A DNA stretch of 64,000 nt from the NCBI GenBank assembly GCA_002067865.1, contig MVRC01000015.1, forward strand, positions 1 through 64,000, given 5' to 3'. Below are positions 9,006 to 17,948 of this stretch, piece after piece. The position numbers were made by a program, and so were the translations under genes. The stretch comes from Methanomassiliicoccales archaeon PtaU1.Bin124. Its GTDB lineage: Archaea; Thermoplasmatota; Thermoplasmata; Methanomassiliicoccales; UBA472. Within the stretch, counting starts at the first letter, position 1, and each line of letters begins with the position of its first letter. Below the pieces are notes generated by a model, which saw only the letters and a program-made list of their open reading frames with translations, did not search any database and was not told the origin of the DNA.

Positions 9006-9500
9006 ATGCTGGTCAGGGACGCTAGGCTGGACGATTCCGAGGCCATCAACGACATCTACAACCATTATGTGCCGGTGTCCAACTGCACCATGGAGACCGA
9101 GCCGGTCAGCATCGAGACCAGGCGGATCTGGTTCCTGGAGCACGGCGAAAGGTTCCCGGTGATGGTGTGCGAGGACGATGGCCAGGTGGTCGGTTGGGCC
9201 TCCATATCGCCCCATCGGATCAGGGCGGCGTACCGATACACGGTGGAGGACGCCGTCTACGTGCGCGAGGATAAGCGCGGAAAAGGGGTCGGAGGGGCGC
9301 TCCTGGATAAGATGATCCCCCGATGCCAGGAATTGGGCTACCATTCCATCGTGGCGGTCATAAACGCATCCCAATCGCCCAGCCTGGCCCTGCACGCCAG
9401 CAGGGGATTCGTGGAGGTGGCCCATCTCCGCCAGGTGGGCTTCAAGCTGGGCCGCTGGCAGGACATAAAGTACATGCAGCGGATCATCGGCTCAGAATAG
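9006..9500 (+). CDS. GNAT-family N-acetyltransferase (PAT-like)
   Basis: A 164-residue acetyltransferase. It begins with VRDARLDDSEAINDIYNHYV, as in phosphinothricin-acetyltransferase-like enzymes, and has the acetyl-CoA-binding motif REDKRGKGVGGALL. The ending LALHASRGFVEVAHLRQVGFK is typical of this subfamily, which N-acetylates small amines such as methionine sulfoximine-like compounds. The substrate here is unknown. The ATG is preceded by GGGGAGGGGAACTGA. The 3' end overlaps the convergent decarboxylase gene by 9 bases. Confidence 0.85.
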   Translation: MLVRDARLDDSEAINDIYNHYVPVSNCTMETEPVSIETRRIWFLEHGERFPVMVCEDDGQVVGWASISPHRIRAAYRYTVEDAVYVREDKRGKGVGGALLDKMIPRCQELGYHSIVAVINASQSPSLALHASRGFVEVAHLRQVGFKLGRWQDIKYMQRIIGSE

Positions 9501-10451
9501 GTGCTGCTTCACCACCTTGGCCTCGTCCCCCACATGGCAGTCGAGGATGTTCATTCCCAGCGGCTCCAGCCCCTGCCTCACGTCCTTCATCTGCTCCAGC
9601 GGGGAGTTGACATAGACCGTCGCCCCGGTATCGATGCTGAAATGGCAGTCCAGCCCGCTCTTCCTCATCTCCTTGACCGCCAGGATGATCTGGACGGTCT
9701 CCGGCCGCCAAAGGAACAGCTGGTCGATGCCGGTCATGGTTATTCCGTGCAGCAAAAGGGTGTCAAGCTCCGCCAGTTCGCCGATGCGGGTCAGGTTCTT
9801 GTCCTTGATGGCTCGCACCATCAGGGGGATGGTCTGCCTGACATATTCCACCCTGGCGTGGAAGAAGGGGGAGCTGGCGACCGTCCCGTGCGCGCTCTCG
9901 GTGGACTTCCATGCCGGCACCAGGACGGCCAGGATGCCCATGTCCAGATTTTTGCTGGAGGCGATCATGTCCGCATAGCTGGAGGTCATATCCTTCCCTT
10001 CGTACCAGATGGAGAAACCGCCGGCCACGCTCCTGCTGGCCGAACCCGCTCCCAAACGGGCGAAGGTGCTCACGTCCCTGAGGCTCAGCTTCAGTTCCAG
10101 TGCGGCCTGGGCGGCCATGGCCAGCGCTGCGAAGCCGGACGCGCTCGCGCCCAGCCCGATATTCGACTGGAAGCTGTTGCGGGAGACCATCCTGAAACCC
10201 GTCTCCTCGCCGGCCAGACGGCGCAGCGGATCGATCACCGCTCGTATCCGCTCCATCGGCCGTCCCGATGCCGCCTTACCGTCGAACTCGGCGCTGTCCT
10301 CGTCGTACCCGAACTCGACGGTGGTATGGGTATGGAGCGGGGCCGTACACACAGAAATGGAATCATGATACGGCAATCGCAGCTTCTCGTCCTTCAACCC
10401 GTGGTACTTGATCAGTCCCTGGATGGGGATCGCTGTGGCAGAGGCCTTCAT
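9492..10451 (-). CDS. Mevalonate-pathway GHMP decarboxylase (MvaD/PMD/BMD family)
   Basis: A 319-residue GHMP-superfamily protein of the diphosphomevalonate decarboxylase group. It has IKYHGLKDEKLRLPYHDSIS at the N-terminus, SNIGLGASASGFAALA as the phosphate loop, GSASRSVAGGF and SIDTGATVYVN near the C-terminus. The Lys, Arg and Asp that catalyse decarboxylation in yeast MDD all appear to be kept (IKY, SRS, SIDTG). In Thermoplasma, paralogues of this family are split between mevalonate 3-kinase, which lost these residues, and a bisphosphomevalonate decarboxylase. This copy therefore looks like a true decarboxylase. It lies 8 bases after the archease gene and probably shares its transcript. 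Confidence 0.75.
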   Translation of the reverse strand: MKASATAIPIQGLIKYHGLKDEKLRLPYHDSISVCTAPLHTHTTVEFGYDEDSAEFDGKAASGRPMERIRAVIDPLRRLAGEETGFRMVSRNSFQSNIGLGASASGFAALAMAAQAALELKLSLRDVSTFARLGAGSASRSVAGGFSIWYEGKDMTSSYADMIASSKNLDMGILAVLVPAWKSTESAHGTVASSPFFHARVEYVRQTIPLMVRAIKDKNLTRIGELAELDTLLLHGITMTGIDQLFLWRPETVQIILAVKEMRKSGLDCHFSIDTGATVYVNSPLEQMKDVRQGLEPLGMNILDCHVGDEAKVVKQHLF

Positions 10452-10459
10452 GATCTCAC

Positions 10460-10864
10460 CTAGATGTCGAAGATGACCGTCACCGAGGGCGTTTCCTCAT
10501 CGACGACCATCATATGGTAGGTGATGGCCTTAATCTCTCTCTTGGCACCGTGGCGTTCCATGTCGATCTCCTCGCCCCACGCCTCGCACCTTAGACGCAG
10601 GCCGTCGATCTTCACGTCGAAGCGACCGAACACCATCCGCCTGGTGTCCATGAGGAATAGGAACTCGGAGAGGAAGTTGAGCAGGAGCGATTCCTTGTCG
10701 AACCCCTCCGTATCGATGACAACCATCTCCCTTGGCTCGACCTTCCCCGCCTCCACCATCTGGTCCTCCAGGGCGAAGGCGGCGTTGGCGAAGCACTCCG
10801 CCAGGTCCTTTCCGGTGGTGCGGACCATGATGTCGGCGGTGTGCTCCAGGAGCTCGTAGCGCAT
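10460..10864 (-). CDS. Archease
   Basis: A 134-residue archease, the activator of the RNA ligase RtcB that joins tRNA exon halves. It has the family start YELLEHTADIMVRTTGKDL, the acidic metal-binding region and the ending ITYHMMVVDEETPSVTVIFDI, in which the last Asp-Ile is characteristic. Its length is normal. It is followed 8 bases downstream by the mevalonate-pathway gene; rtcB is not in the window. Confidence 0.93.
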   Translation of the reverse strand: MRYELLEHTADIMVRTTGKDLAECFANAAFALEDQMVEAGKVEPREMVVIDTEGFDKESLLLNFLSEFLFLMDTRRMVFGRFDVKIDGLRLRCEAWGEEIDMERHGAKREIKAITYHMMVVDEETPSVTVIFDI

Positions 10865-10927
10865 GGCCGTGGCATCCTCTCCGCTACATTAATGGATTTC
10901 CATGGTCCGTTTTGATGCCCACCTGTC

Positions 10928-11602
10928 TCAATGGTTCCCCAAGGCAGCCTGTATCTCCGTCCATCTCTGCGGCCCGATGAACTGCGCGGCACGGGCCGTG
11001 AGGTCATCATAGAGCGCCTGGGGAAGCTTGCCCTTGGCCATGGTCAACAGCCCCACAGCCTCCGGGACGTTCATGGCCGCCAGCATGAGCGTGAGATTGT
11101 CCCTCAGGCTGGTCGCTGGCTGGGCCGCCAGTATCTGCTGGAATATGTCCATGATCTCCTCGGCGGTGGAATCGTTCAGGAGGACGTTCTGCACATAGCT
11201 CTCCTCGTAATCGATGTGCATCAGGTAGGAGGCGACGAAACGGTTCAATGCCAGGTAGAAATCCTGGCCGATGAGCGGAAGGGTGGGGTGGTCAGGGGGT
11301 ATCCCCTTGATCCTGTCCAGGCTATGGATCATGTCCTTCAGCATCTCATGATGCTCCTCGTGCTCCTCTTCGATCGCCCGCGCCCCGCCCGGCACTATCA
11401 AGCTCAGGCGAGGATGGACGAACCGCTGCTCCAGTTCCGCATGCTCCCTATGATGGGCCAGGAACAGATCGAGCTGGTTCATCAGCCATTCCACCTCCGC
11501 CCTCTGTGTGAAATCAGTTCTGCCCGCCCTGACGATCATCTCTGCCAACCATCTGCGCTGTCCTTTGTGGATGCCAGCGTACAAGGGTATATTGAACTCC
11601 AT
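10928..11602 (-). CDS. Hemerythrin-like HHE-domain protein
   Basis: A 224-residue helical protein. The N-terminal 130 residues carry a hemerythrin/HHE-like pattern: IHKGQRRW, LFLAHHREHAELEQ, EEEHEEHHEM and LMHIDYEES. Such four-helix bundles bind a di-iron centre and sense or store O2 or NO. The C-terminal 80 residues are also helical and unassigned. ATG 11602 is preceded by an exact GGTGATC with a 2-base gap. A longer form starting at 11632 has no such support. Confidence 0.75.
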   Translation of the reverse strand: MEFNIPLYAGIHKGQRRWLAEMIVRAGRTDFTQRAEVEWLMNQLDLFLAHHREHAELEQRFVHPRLSLIVPGGARAIEEEHEEHHEMLKDMIHSLDRIKGIPPDHPTLPLIGQDFYLALNRFVASYLMHIDYEESYVQNVLLNDSTAEEIMDIFQQILAAQPATSLRDNLTLMLAAMNVPEAVGLLTMAKGKLPQALYDDLTARAAQFIGPQRWTEIQAALGNH

Positions 11603-11805
11603 ACGATCACCAGGTAATTGTTCGAACCTCAAGGAAATGAACCTTTCGCATTCGGGGGATATTTATTTCAAATCACGAATGTTAATAATCCGTTCCGGTA
11701 ACTGGAAAAATGATGTGGAACGGCCATCCCGCCCGACGTTAATTTCATCGTTGGGCGCCGATCGTTCAAAATGGCCGTCGGTGGCTGCTTTGCCATCCAC
11801 ATCGC

Positions 11806-11818
11806 TATCGTTATATCC
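11806..11818 (+). promoter_or_regulatory. TATA box, leaderless nadX promoter
   Basis: GTTATATCC lies about 27 bases before ATG 11841, so the transcript should begin at or next to the start codon. No ribosome-binding sequence precedes the ATG, as expected for a leaderless mRNA. Confidence 0.5.
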
Positions 11819-11840
11819 TTGCTGTTCTTTCCTTCGCATC

Positions 11841-12659
11841 ATGAGGCTGCTTATCATCGGTTGCGGCGCCATCGGTCAGAACCTGGCCAAGGTCATCGAT
11901 ACCATGGACGAGGTGGAGCTTTTCTATATGACCGACAAGAACGAGGCGCGGGCCCAGCAGTGTGTGAAGGAGTACCGCAAGGCCAAGTTCATCTCCAACA
12001 CCGATGAGAGCATCAGGGCGCACCTGAAGCATCTGGACCTCGTGGTCGAGGCCGCCAGCCAGGATGCCGTGGCTCACTATGTCCCGTTCATCCTGGGCTT
12101 CGGCAAGGACGTTCTGGTCATGAGCGTCGGGGCGTTCTCCGACGATGTGCTGAGGGAGAAGTGCTTCAACCTGGCCAAGAAGAAGGGCGGCCGCCTCTAT
12201 GTCCCGTCCGGAGCCGTCTGCGGCACCGATGCGCTGCACGCCGCCAGCATGGACAAGATCGACTCGGTCGAGCTGATCAGCACCAAGGGCCCGAAGAGCT
12301 TCAAGGACAATCCCTGGCTGAAGCAGCAGGGCATCGATGTGGACCACCTGAAGGAGCGCACCATCATCTATCAGGGACCGGCCCGCGAGGCCATCGTCCA
12401 TTTCCCCAAGAACGTCAACGTTTCCGCCACCATCTCGCTGCTCGGCCTGGGCCTGGACAAGACCATGGTGAAGCTGATCTGCGACCCCATGTGCGACTGC
12501 AACACCCACCAGCTGGTGGTGAAGGGCGTCTTCGGCGAGATCACCGCCGAGACGGAGAACGTCCCGTTCCCCTCCAACCCGGCCACGAGCTATCTGGCAG
12601 CGTTGAGCGCCATCGCGGCCATCAAGCGCATCGCGGGCAATGTCTGGATAGGCATCTGA
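11841..12659 (+). CDS. nadX: L-aspartate dehydrogenase
   Basis: A 272-residue NAD(P)-dependent aspartate dehydrogenase, making iminoaspartate for NAD synthesis. It has the N-terminal Rossmann motif IIGCGAIGQNLAK, LVVEAASQDAVAHYV, the VPSGAVCGTDAL segment with the active-site region, and the C-terminal NPATSYLAALSAIAAIKRI. Its length is typical of archaeal NadX. It probably depends on a leaderless promoter. NadA and NadC are not nearby. The next gene, an M24 peptidase, has its own promoter-like sequence. Confidence 0.9.
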   Translation: MRLLIIGCGAIGQNLAKVIDTMDEVELFYMTDKNEARAQQCVKEYRKAKFISNTDESIRAHLKHLDLVVEAASQDAVAHYVPFILGFGKDVLVMSVGAFSDDVLREKCFNLAKKKGGRLYVPSGAVCGTDALHAASMDKIDSVELISTKGPKSFKDNPWLKQQGIDVDHLKERTIIYQGPAREAIVHFPKNVNVSATISLLGLGLDKTMVKLICDPMCDCNTHQLVVKGVFGEITAETENVPFPSNPATSYLAALSAIAAIKRIAGNVWIGI

Positions 12660-12736
12660 TCCGACCGATGCATAACCGCCGTCGGGCGGCCAAGTTTTTT
12701 AACCCAGCCACTCCGTTCAGGCATCTGAGTGATCGG

Positions 12737-13825
12737 ATGGAATCCCGGGCGAAGCGCATCTACCGCTACCTGGACGACGACATCGACGCCGTCCTTTTCA
12801 TGAACGATGAAGAACCGAACGTGGACACCATGTTCCCCTATGCCACCGGCACTGCCGGCGGACTGTTCGAGGGCTGTCAGGCTATCGTCTGGCCGGACAG
12901 CAAGGTGGACCTGCTGTCGACCGTTCTGGAGGAGACCAGCGCACGCTTGTCTACGGCGCATGTTACTGTGTTCCGGAATCCGGGCGAAAGGGACGACCTG
13001 TTGCGCAGGCTGCTGGGCAGCGCCAAGCGCGTCGGCGTCAATGCCAGGGGCCTGAGCTACAACAACTATTCCGTGCTGAAGAAGGCGCTTCCGAAGGCCA
13101 AGTTCATCGATATCTCATCCGCCCTGCTCCACGCCCGCGTGGTCAAGGACAAGGACGAGCTGAAGCGGCTGCAGAAGGCCTGCGACATCGTGTCCAAGGT
13201 GGCCGACGAGATCCCGGACATCATCACGCCTGGCATGACCGAACTGGAGGCCGCGGCGGAGCTGAACTACCGCATGCAGCGGTACGGAGCGACCGGACCG
13301 TCGTTCACCACCATCGCCGGCTTTGGCCCTAACAGCGCCGAGCCGCATCACGAGCCAGATGGGACGAAGCTGCGCAAGAACGATTTCGCCCTGTTCGATT
13401 TCGGGGCGCTGTTCCAGAAGTACGGCTCGGACCTGACCAGGACGTTCTTCTACGGTCGGGCAACGAAGGAGCAGAAGCGCATTTACCAGACAACGCTCGA
13501 AGCCCAGTTGGCGGGCATCGATGCCATCCGCCCCGGTATCACCGGAAAGGAGGTCGACGCGGTGGCCAGGTCCATCATCGATTCCTCCGAGTTCAAGGGC
13601 CTGTTCATACATTCATTGGGTCACAGCATCGGTCTGAGCGTGCATGACGGGGCCAGGATGGCGCCGACGTCCGACCTCGTGCTGGAGGAGGGCATGGTTC
13701 TGACCGTCGAGCCGGGCATCTACGTTCGCGGCAAGGGCGGGGTCCGCATCGAGGACGACATCGTCGTCACGAAGAAGGGCTGCAAGGTGCTCACCAGCGC
13801 CAGCAAGGAAATGAGGGTGGTATGA
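12737..13825 (+). CDS. M24-family aminopeptidase (Xaa-Pro type)
   Basis: A 362-residue metallopeptidase of the creatinase/prolidase fold. An N-terminal domain of about 130 residues is followed by the pita-bread domain. The five metal ligands are all visible: Asp in FALFDFG, Asp in SDLTRTFF, His in HSLGHSIG, Glu in TVEPGIY and Glu in RIEDDI. It should remove N-terminal residues before proline or similar. ATG 12737 follows AGTGATC with a 2-base gap. It overlaps tldD by 4 bases, which links it to the TldD/TldE protease system. Confidence 0.9.
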   Translation: MESRAKRIYRYLDDDIDAVLFMNDEEPNVDTMFPYATGTAGGLFEGCQAIVWPDSKVDLLSTVLEETSARLSTAHVTVFRNPGERDDLLRRLLGSAKRVGVNARGLSYNNYSVLKKALPKAKFIDISSALLHARVVKDKDELKRLQKACDIVSKVADEIPDIITPGMTELEAAAELNYRMQRYGATGPSFTTIAGFGPNSAEPHHEPDGTKLRKNDFALFDFGALFQKYGSDLTRTFFYGRATKEQKRIYQTTLEAQLAGIDAIRPGITGKEVDAVARSIIDSSEFKGLFIHSLGHSIGLSVHDGARMAPTSDLVLEEGMVLTVEPGIYVRGKGGVRIEDDIVVTKKGCKVLTSASKEMRVV

Positions 13826-15201
13826 TGAAGGATCTGTTGGAGAAGGCAGTGGAGAGGATGCGGGACGATGGCGCGGAGTTCTGCGACGCCCGCACCCAGA
13901 CCATCGACAGGACCGCGATTATCATCGTCGATGGCGGGGTCCGCACGCTGAGCGACGACCACATGGCCGGGATGAGCTTCCGGGCCAAGGTCAAGGGCTC
14001 CTGGGGCTACGCCACGCTGGTCGAGGGGAACCAGCAGGCCATTCTGGACGCCGCTTCCAAGGCGGTGCACAACGCTCAGGCCGGCGGGGCCGAGGGGAAG
14101 ACCATCCCGGAAAGGAAGCCGACCACGGGCACCTTCAAGGCGAAGGTCAAGATCCATCCTTCCTCCGTGCCGCTGGCCGAGAAGATCTCCGCCGTGCGGG
14201 ACGCCGAGAGGGCGCAGCGGGTGGACGGCAAGGTGGTCAACAGCAACGGGCTGTACCGGGAAGAGGTGCGGCACAACACCCTGGTGAACTCGTTGGGGGA
14301 CAACCTGGACTGGGAGGAGGTGCGGACCAGGCTGTTCGGCCAGGCGGTCAGCAGCGATGGCACCAACACGGAGATGTTCTACGACATACTGGATGGCTCC
14401 ATGGGATGGGAGGTGGTAAAGGACGCCGACCTCGTCTCCTTCGGCCAGAAGGTGGGCCGAGAGGCGGTCAAGATGCTCCAGGCCAAGAAAGCACCGTCCG
14501 GACTGGTCACGTGCATCAGCGATCCATACATATCTGGTCTGCTGGCTCACGAGGTCATGGGCCATGCGTCCGAGGCGGACGAGATAGTGAAGCAGCGCTC
14601 GTTCCTTTCGAAGGTGGTCGGGAAGAAGGTCGCTTCGGAGCAGATCACCATGATCGACGACGGCACGGTCGAGAGGGCCCATGGCTACATCCCCTTCGAC
14701 GATGAAGGTACGCCCAGCTCCAGGACGGTCATCATCAAGGACGGCATCTACCAGGGCTACATGCAGAGCCTGGAGACGGCCGCCATCATGGGCACCAAGC
14801 CGACCGGGAACGGCCGGGCCCAGGACTTCGGCCGCAGGGTCTGGGTGCGCATGACCAACACCTTCTTCGACAAGGGGGATCAGAAGCTGGAGGAGATGAT
14901 CGAGGACGTGAAGTTCGGCGTCCTCACGGAGAAGATGGTCAGCGGCATGGAAGATCCCGTCGGGGGAGGGTTCGAGGCCAAGTCCCTGCGCGGCTTCCTG
15001 ATCGAGAACGGCAAGGTCACAGACATGCTGCGGTCGTTCACGCTCACCGGTTCGGCCCTGCAGATCCTGCAGACGGTGGACGCGGTGGGAAAGGACGTCG
15101 GCCTGGACGGTGGCATGTGCGGCAAGGGCATCGAGGACTACGTGCCCGTTTCGTCCGGAGGCCCCTACTGTCGTTCCAAGATCGTCCTGGGAGGTGGCTG
15201 A
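13822..15201 (+). CDS. tldD: TldD metalloprotease subunit
   Basis: A 459-residue TldD homologue, the catalytic half of the TldD/TldE heterodimer. The zinc motif HEVMGH is at residues 243-248, in LLAHEVMGHASEAD. The family segment TPSSRTVIIKDGIYQGYM is also present. In bacteria the complex degrades unfolded peptides or removes leader peptides. The start ATG 13822 overlaps the M24 peptidase stop (ATGA), so translation is coupled, which supports a shared peptide-degradation role. Confidence 0.93.
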   Translation: MMKDLLEKAVERMRDDGAEFCDARTQTIDRTAIIIVDGGVRTLSDDHMAGMSFRAKVKGSWGYATLVEGNQQAILDAASKAVHNAQAGGAEGKTIPERKPTTGTFKAKVKIHPSSVPLAEKISAVRDAERAQRVDGKVVNSNGLYREEVRHNTLVNSLGDNLDWEEVRTRLFGQAVSSDGTNTEMFYDILDGSMGWEVVKDADLVSFGQKVGREAVKMLQAKKAPSGLVTCISDPYISGLLAHEVMGHASEADEIVKQRSFLSKVVGKKVASEQITMIDDGTVERAHGYIPFDDEGTPSSRTVIIKDGIYQGYMQSLETAAIMGTKPTGNGRAQDFGRRVWVRMTNTFFDKGDQKLEEMIEDVKFGVLTEKMVSGMEDPVGGGFEAKSLRGFLIENGKVTDMLRSFTLTGSALQILQTVDAVGKDVGLDGGMCGKGIEDYVPVSSGGPYCRSKIVLGGG

Positions 15202-16560
15202 ATGACGCTGGAACCGTTCATGAAGAAGGCCCTGAAGATCTGCCTGTCCGAAGGGTCCTCGGAGGTGGAGGTCTTCGGCTCCCGCTCCCGCACATTGTCG
15301 CTCTACATCGACGACCAGAAGATCAAGAACATCGAGGAGAAGATGGACCAGGGCATCGCCGTCAGGGTCATCAAGGGCAAGAAGGTGGGACAGTCGTCCA
15401 CCACCATCGCCTCGATACGGGACGCAGAGCGCTGCGGCCAGACCGCATGCAGGCTGGCCGACGCCTCAGCGCCTGAGCCGGTGATGAAGAACTTCACCAA
15501 GGGCAGCCGGGGCGCGCCCGTGCCGAACGCCTATGACAAGGCCTTGGCATCGATGACCCAGGAGCAGCTGGCCCAGATGGCGAAGGAGTTGGTCTCAGCA
15601 GCCTCCGGCCCGGGCGAGGTCAAGGTGCCCAACGGCGTCATCAGGGTGGCGGTGCAGCAGTACATGGTGCTGAACACCAACGGGGCGGAGACGGACCAGC
15701 GTTCCACGCTGCTCTATGCCCATGCCGGTGCCATGACCTTGGGGGACGATCCGGGCGAGGGCAACAATTTCGCCTTCACCCCGCACCTCCAGTTCTTCGA
15801 CCCCACGGACTTCGGCCAGGTGCTGGCCAAGAGGGCGGTGGCGGCGCAGAGGGCGGAGCATTTCCACGGCAAGGAGAACCTCACGGTCATATTGCCGCCG
15901 CACGAGCTGGCGGAGCTGATCGAAGGGTCCGCGGGCTACGCCATGAGCGCGGAGAACGTGAACCGGCAGAGGAGCCCCTGGGCCAAGAAGCTGGGTGAGA
16001 AGGTCGCGTCGAACAAGCTGACGATGATCGATGACCCCACGGCCGAGAAGGGGATGAGCTCCTGCGCCTACGATGACGAGGGCACGCCGACCAAGCCCAG
16101 GGTACTGGTGGACAGGGGCACCCTGAAGGGCTTCATGTACGACCACTACAACGCCGTCCTGGCCGGGACCAGCAGCACCGGGAACGCGCTGAGGAGGTCG
16201 TTCAATGACGCTCAGAACACCTACCGCGACCCGCTCATGATCTCGCCCATCAACCTGGTGGTCGAGCCCGGCGGCAAGAGCCTGGAGGACGTCGTCTCGG
16301 GGGTGGACAGGGGCATCATGGTGGACAAGCTGGCATCGGCCGAGGCCAACCCTGTGACCGGAGCCTTCGGGCTGGAGGTGCGCAGCGCCTATCTGATCGA
16401 GAAGGGAGAGGTCAAGGGGACCATCGACCATGCGCTGCTGGCGGGCAACATGTTCGCCGCCCTGTCTCAGATCAGGGAGGTCGCCAACGACAGCACCACC
16501 ATCCGAAACTGCATCCTGCCTTCGGTCGCCTTCGACGGCCTGGAGCTCATCGGGCAGTGA
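15202..16560 (+). CDS. tldE: TldE/PmbA partner subunit
   Basis: A 452-residue PmbA/TldE homologue that starts directly after the tldD stop codon. It shares the TldD fold (VRVIKGKKVGQSSTT, YDDEGTPTKPRVLVDRGTLKGFMYDHYNA in the C-terminal domain) but has no HExxxH motif, as expected for the non-catalytic partner. The complex is cytoplasmic. Together with the M24 peptidase this makes a three-gene proteolysis unit. Confidence 0.92.
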   Translation: MTLEPFMKKALKICLSEGSSEVEVFGSRSRTLSLYIDDQKIKNIEEKMDQGIAVRVIKGKKVGQSSTTIASIRDAERCGQTACRLADASAPEPVMKNFTKGSRGAPVPNAYDKALASMTQEQLAQMAKELVSAASGPGEVKVPNGVIRVAVQQYMVLNTNGAETDQRSTLLYAHAGAMTLGDDPGEGNNFAFTPHLQFFDPTDFGQVLAKRAVAAQRAEHFHGKENLTVILPPHELAELIEGSAGYAMSAENVNRQRSPWAKKLGEKVASNKLTMIDDPTAEKGMSSCAYDDEGTPTKPRVLVDRGTLKGFMYDHYNAVLAGTSSTGNALRRSFNDAQNTYRDPLMISPINLVVEPGGKSLEDVVSGVDRGIMVDKLASAEANPVTGAFGLEVRSAYLIEKGEVKGTIDHALLAGNMFAALSQIREVANDSTTIRNCILPSVAFDGLELIGQ

Positions 16561-16625
16561 TGTCAAACCCAATTCGCGAACATGGCCGGGGAAGCTAAAT
16601 ATCCCTGGCCATCAATCCTGTCCTC

Positions 16626-17351
16626 ATGTCTTCTAGGGCAGACTGGGTCGAGTTGGAGCATGGCCAGGTCTTGGAGCTGCTGCCATCGGGAACGACGGCG
16701 GAGGAGGCGGAGGCCATGTCCCGCCGCTGGAACGAGATAAGGGCGATGGGAGGGCCGATGCCGTTCGTGCACGGGCCGGGAATATCGAATGGCCGCGTGG
16801 GCGTGATCATCGATGCGCCGAAGGGACCTGACTACCGCGGATGGATGGCGCAGAACCCCTACCTGTGGGAGAGGATGTTCGATATGCTCTCCCATGACTT
16901 CCATGAGATGCACCTGATCCGCATGCCGGAGCTGCCCTCGGTGGTGGAGCGGATGACCGGACGCATCAATGGGGTGGTCGACGTGGACGCGCAGCACAAG
17001 GCGAAGGCGCTCAAGCTGTTGGAGCGGAACGCCGGTGCGGACTATCTGATGCATTGGAACTACCTGCCGGAGAACATCATCTGTACCCTGGAAGGGCCGT
17101 TCCCAATCAAGTGGGAGGGGTGCGGCAGGGGGCCGTGGCTGGCGGACCTGGCTCGCTCGGCCGTGCTGTTGAGGCTGGAGAACGATGATTACTACCGCAG
17201 CAACATGGTCAAAGGGTATCTGAGGCAGTGCAACTACACCGAGGACGAGCTGAACCCCTGGCTCGGTACGGTCGCCATGGACAAGCTGGCCGATAACGTT
17301 CCGGAGGAGAGGGACGTGCTCCGCTCGCTGGTGAGAAGGCACCTGGGCTGA
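16626..17351 (+). CDS. Diverged aminoglycoside-phosphotransferase-like protein, probable pseudoenzyme
   Basis: A protein of 241 residues that resembles a small APH/choline-kinase-fold protein. The segment MHWNYLPENIICTLEGPFPIKWEG followed by RGPWLADLARSAVLLRL aligns with the usual catalytic loop HxDxxPxN and the metal loop IDWE. Two catalytic Asp residues are changed: HGD-type Asp is Asn (HWNYLPEN) and the IDW Asp is Lys (IKWEG). The glycine-rich N-lobe is not evident. The fold assignment is inference from this motif alignment. Its role is unknown. Confidence 0.55.
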   Translation: MSSRADWVELEHGQVLELLPSGTTAEEAEAMSRRWNEIRAMGGPMPFVHGPGISNGRVGVIIDAPKGPDYRGWMAQNPYLWERMFDMLSHDFHEMHLIRMPELPSVVERMTGRINGVVDVDAQHKAKALKLLERNAGADYLMHWNYLPENIICTLEGPFPIKWEGCGRGPWLADLARSAVLLRLENDDYYRSNMVKGYLRQCNYTEDELNPWLGTVAMDKLADNVPEERDVLRSLVRRHLG

Positions 17352-17435
17352 GCCCAGCAATATTATCACCTCTGAGAAGAAAGTAGGTGCCGTATTTAAC
17401 CGTGGAACGCCATGGTTCACTTCAGGTGGGAAGCG

Positions 17436-17936
17436 ATGAAGTTCGACTGGTCGGACCTAGGGAACATCCAGGAAGGCCGGCCCAACCTGGGCGACACGAC
17501 CCTCGTGGCAGTGTACCGTTTGTTCCAGTATACCCTAAGGGACGTGCTGGAAGAGCATTATGGGATCGAGAGGACAGAGGAACTGCTGAAGGAGGCGGGA
17601 TATTTGGCCGGCCGGGAGTTCGCCCGGTCGCAGCTGGACCTCGGTAAACCGGTCACGGAGATGCTTGCGGACCTGCAGCGGAAGATGCTGGAGATGCGCA
17701 TCGGCATCTTGAGGGTGGAGAAGGCGGACCTGGAGAACCTCGCCTTCACGCTGACGGTCTCGGAGGACCTGGACTGCTCCGGTCTTCCGTTAAAGGGCAA
17801 GACCGTATGCAATTTTGACGAGGGCATGATCGCCGGGATCATGGAGGAGTACGCCTCCAAACGTTTCGATGCCAAGGAGATCGACTGCTGGACGACCGGG
17901 GCACGCACCTGCCGCTTCGTCGTAAGGCCAGTGTGA
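17436..17936 (+). CDS. V4R-domain protein
   Basis: A 166-residue protein ending in the V4R (4-vinyl reductase-like) signature, here EIDCWTTGARTCRFVVRP with the paired Cys. V4R domains bind small hydrophobic ligands or metals and often regulate partners. The N-terminal part (LVAVYRLFQYTLRDVLEEHYG) matches the usual V4R-protein start. ATG 17436 has AGGTGG 6 bases upstream, which favours it over ATG 17412. It lies 12 bases before a histidine kinase gene and may be its sensory partner. Confidence 0.75.
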   Translation: MKFDWSDLGNIQEGRPNLGDTTLVAVYRLFQYTLRDVLEEHYGIERTEELLKEAGYLAGREFARSQLDLGKPVTEMLADLQRKMLEMRIGILRVEKADLENLAFTLTVSEDLDCSGLPLKGKTVCNFDEGMIAGIMEEYASKRFDAKEIDCWTTGARTCRFVVRPV

Positions 17937-17948
17937 TGGGAGCGCCAG

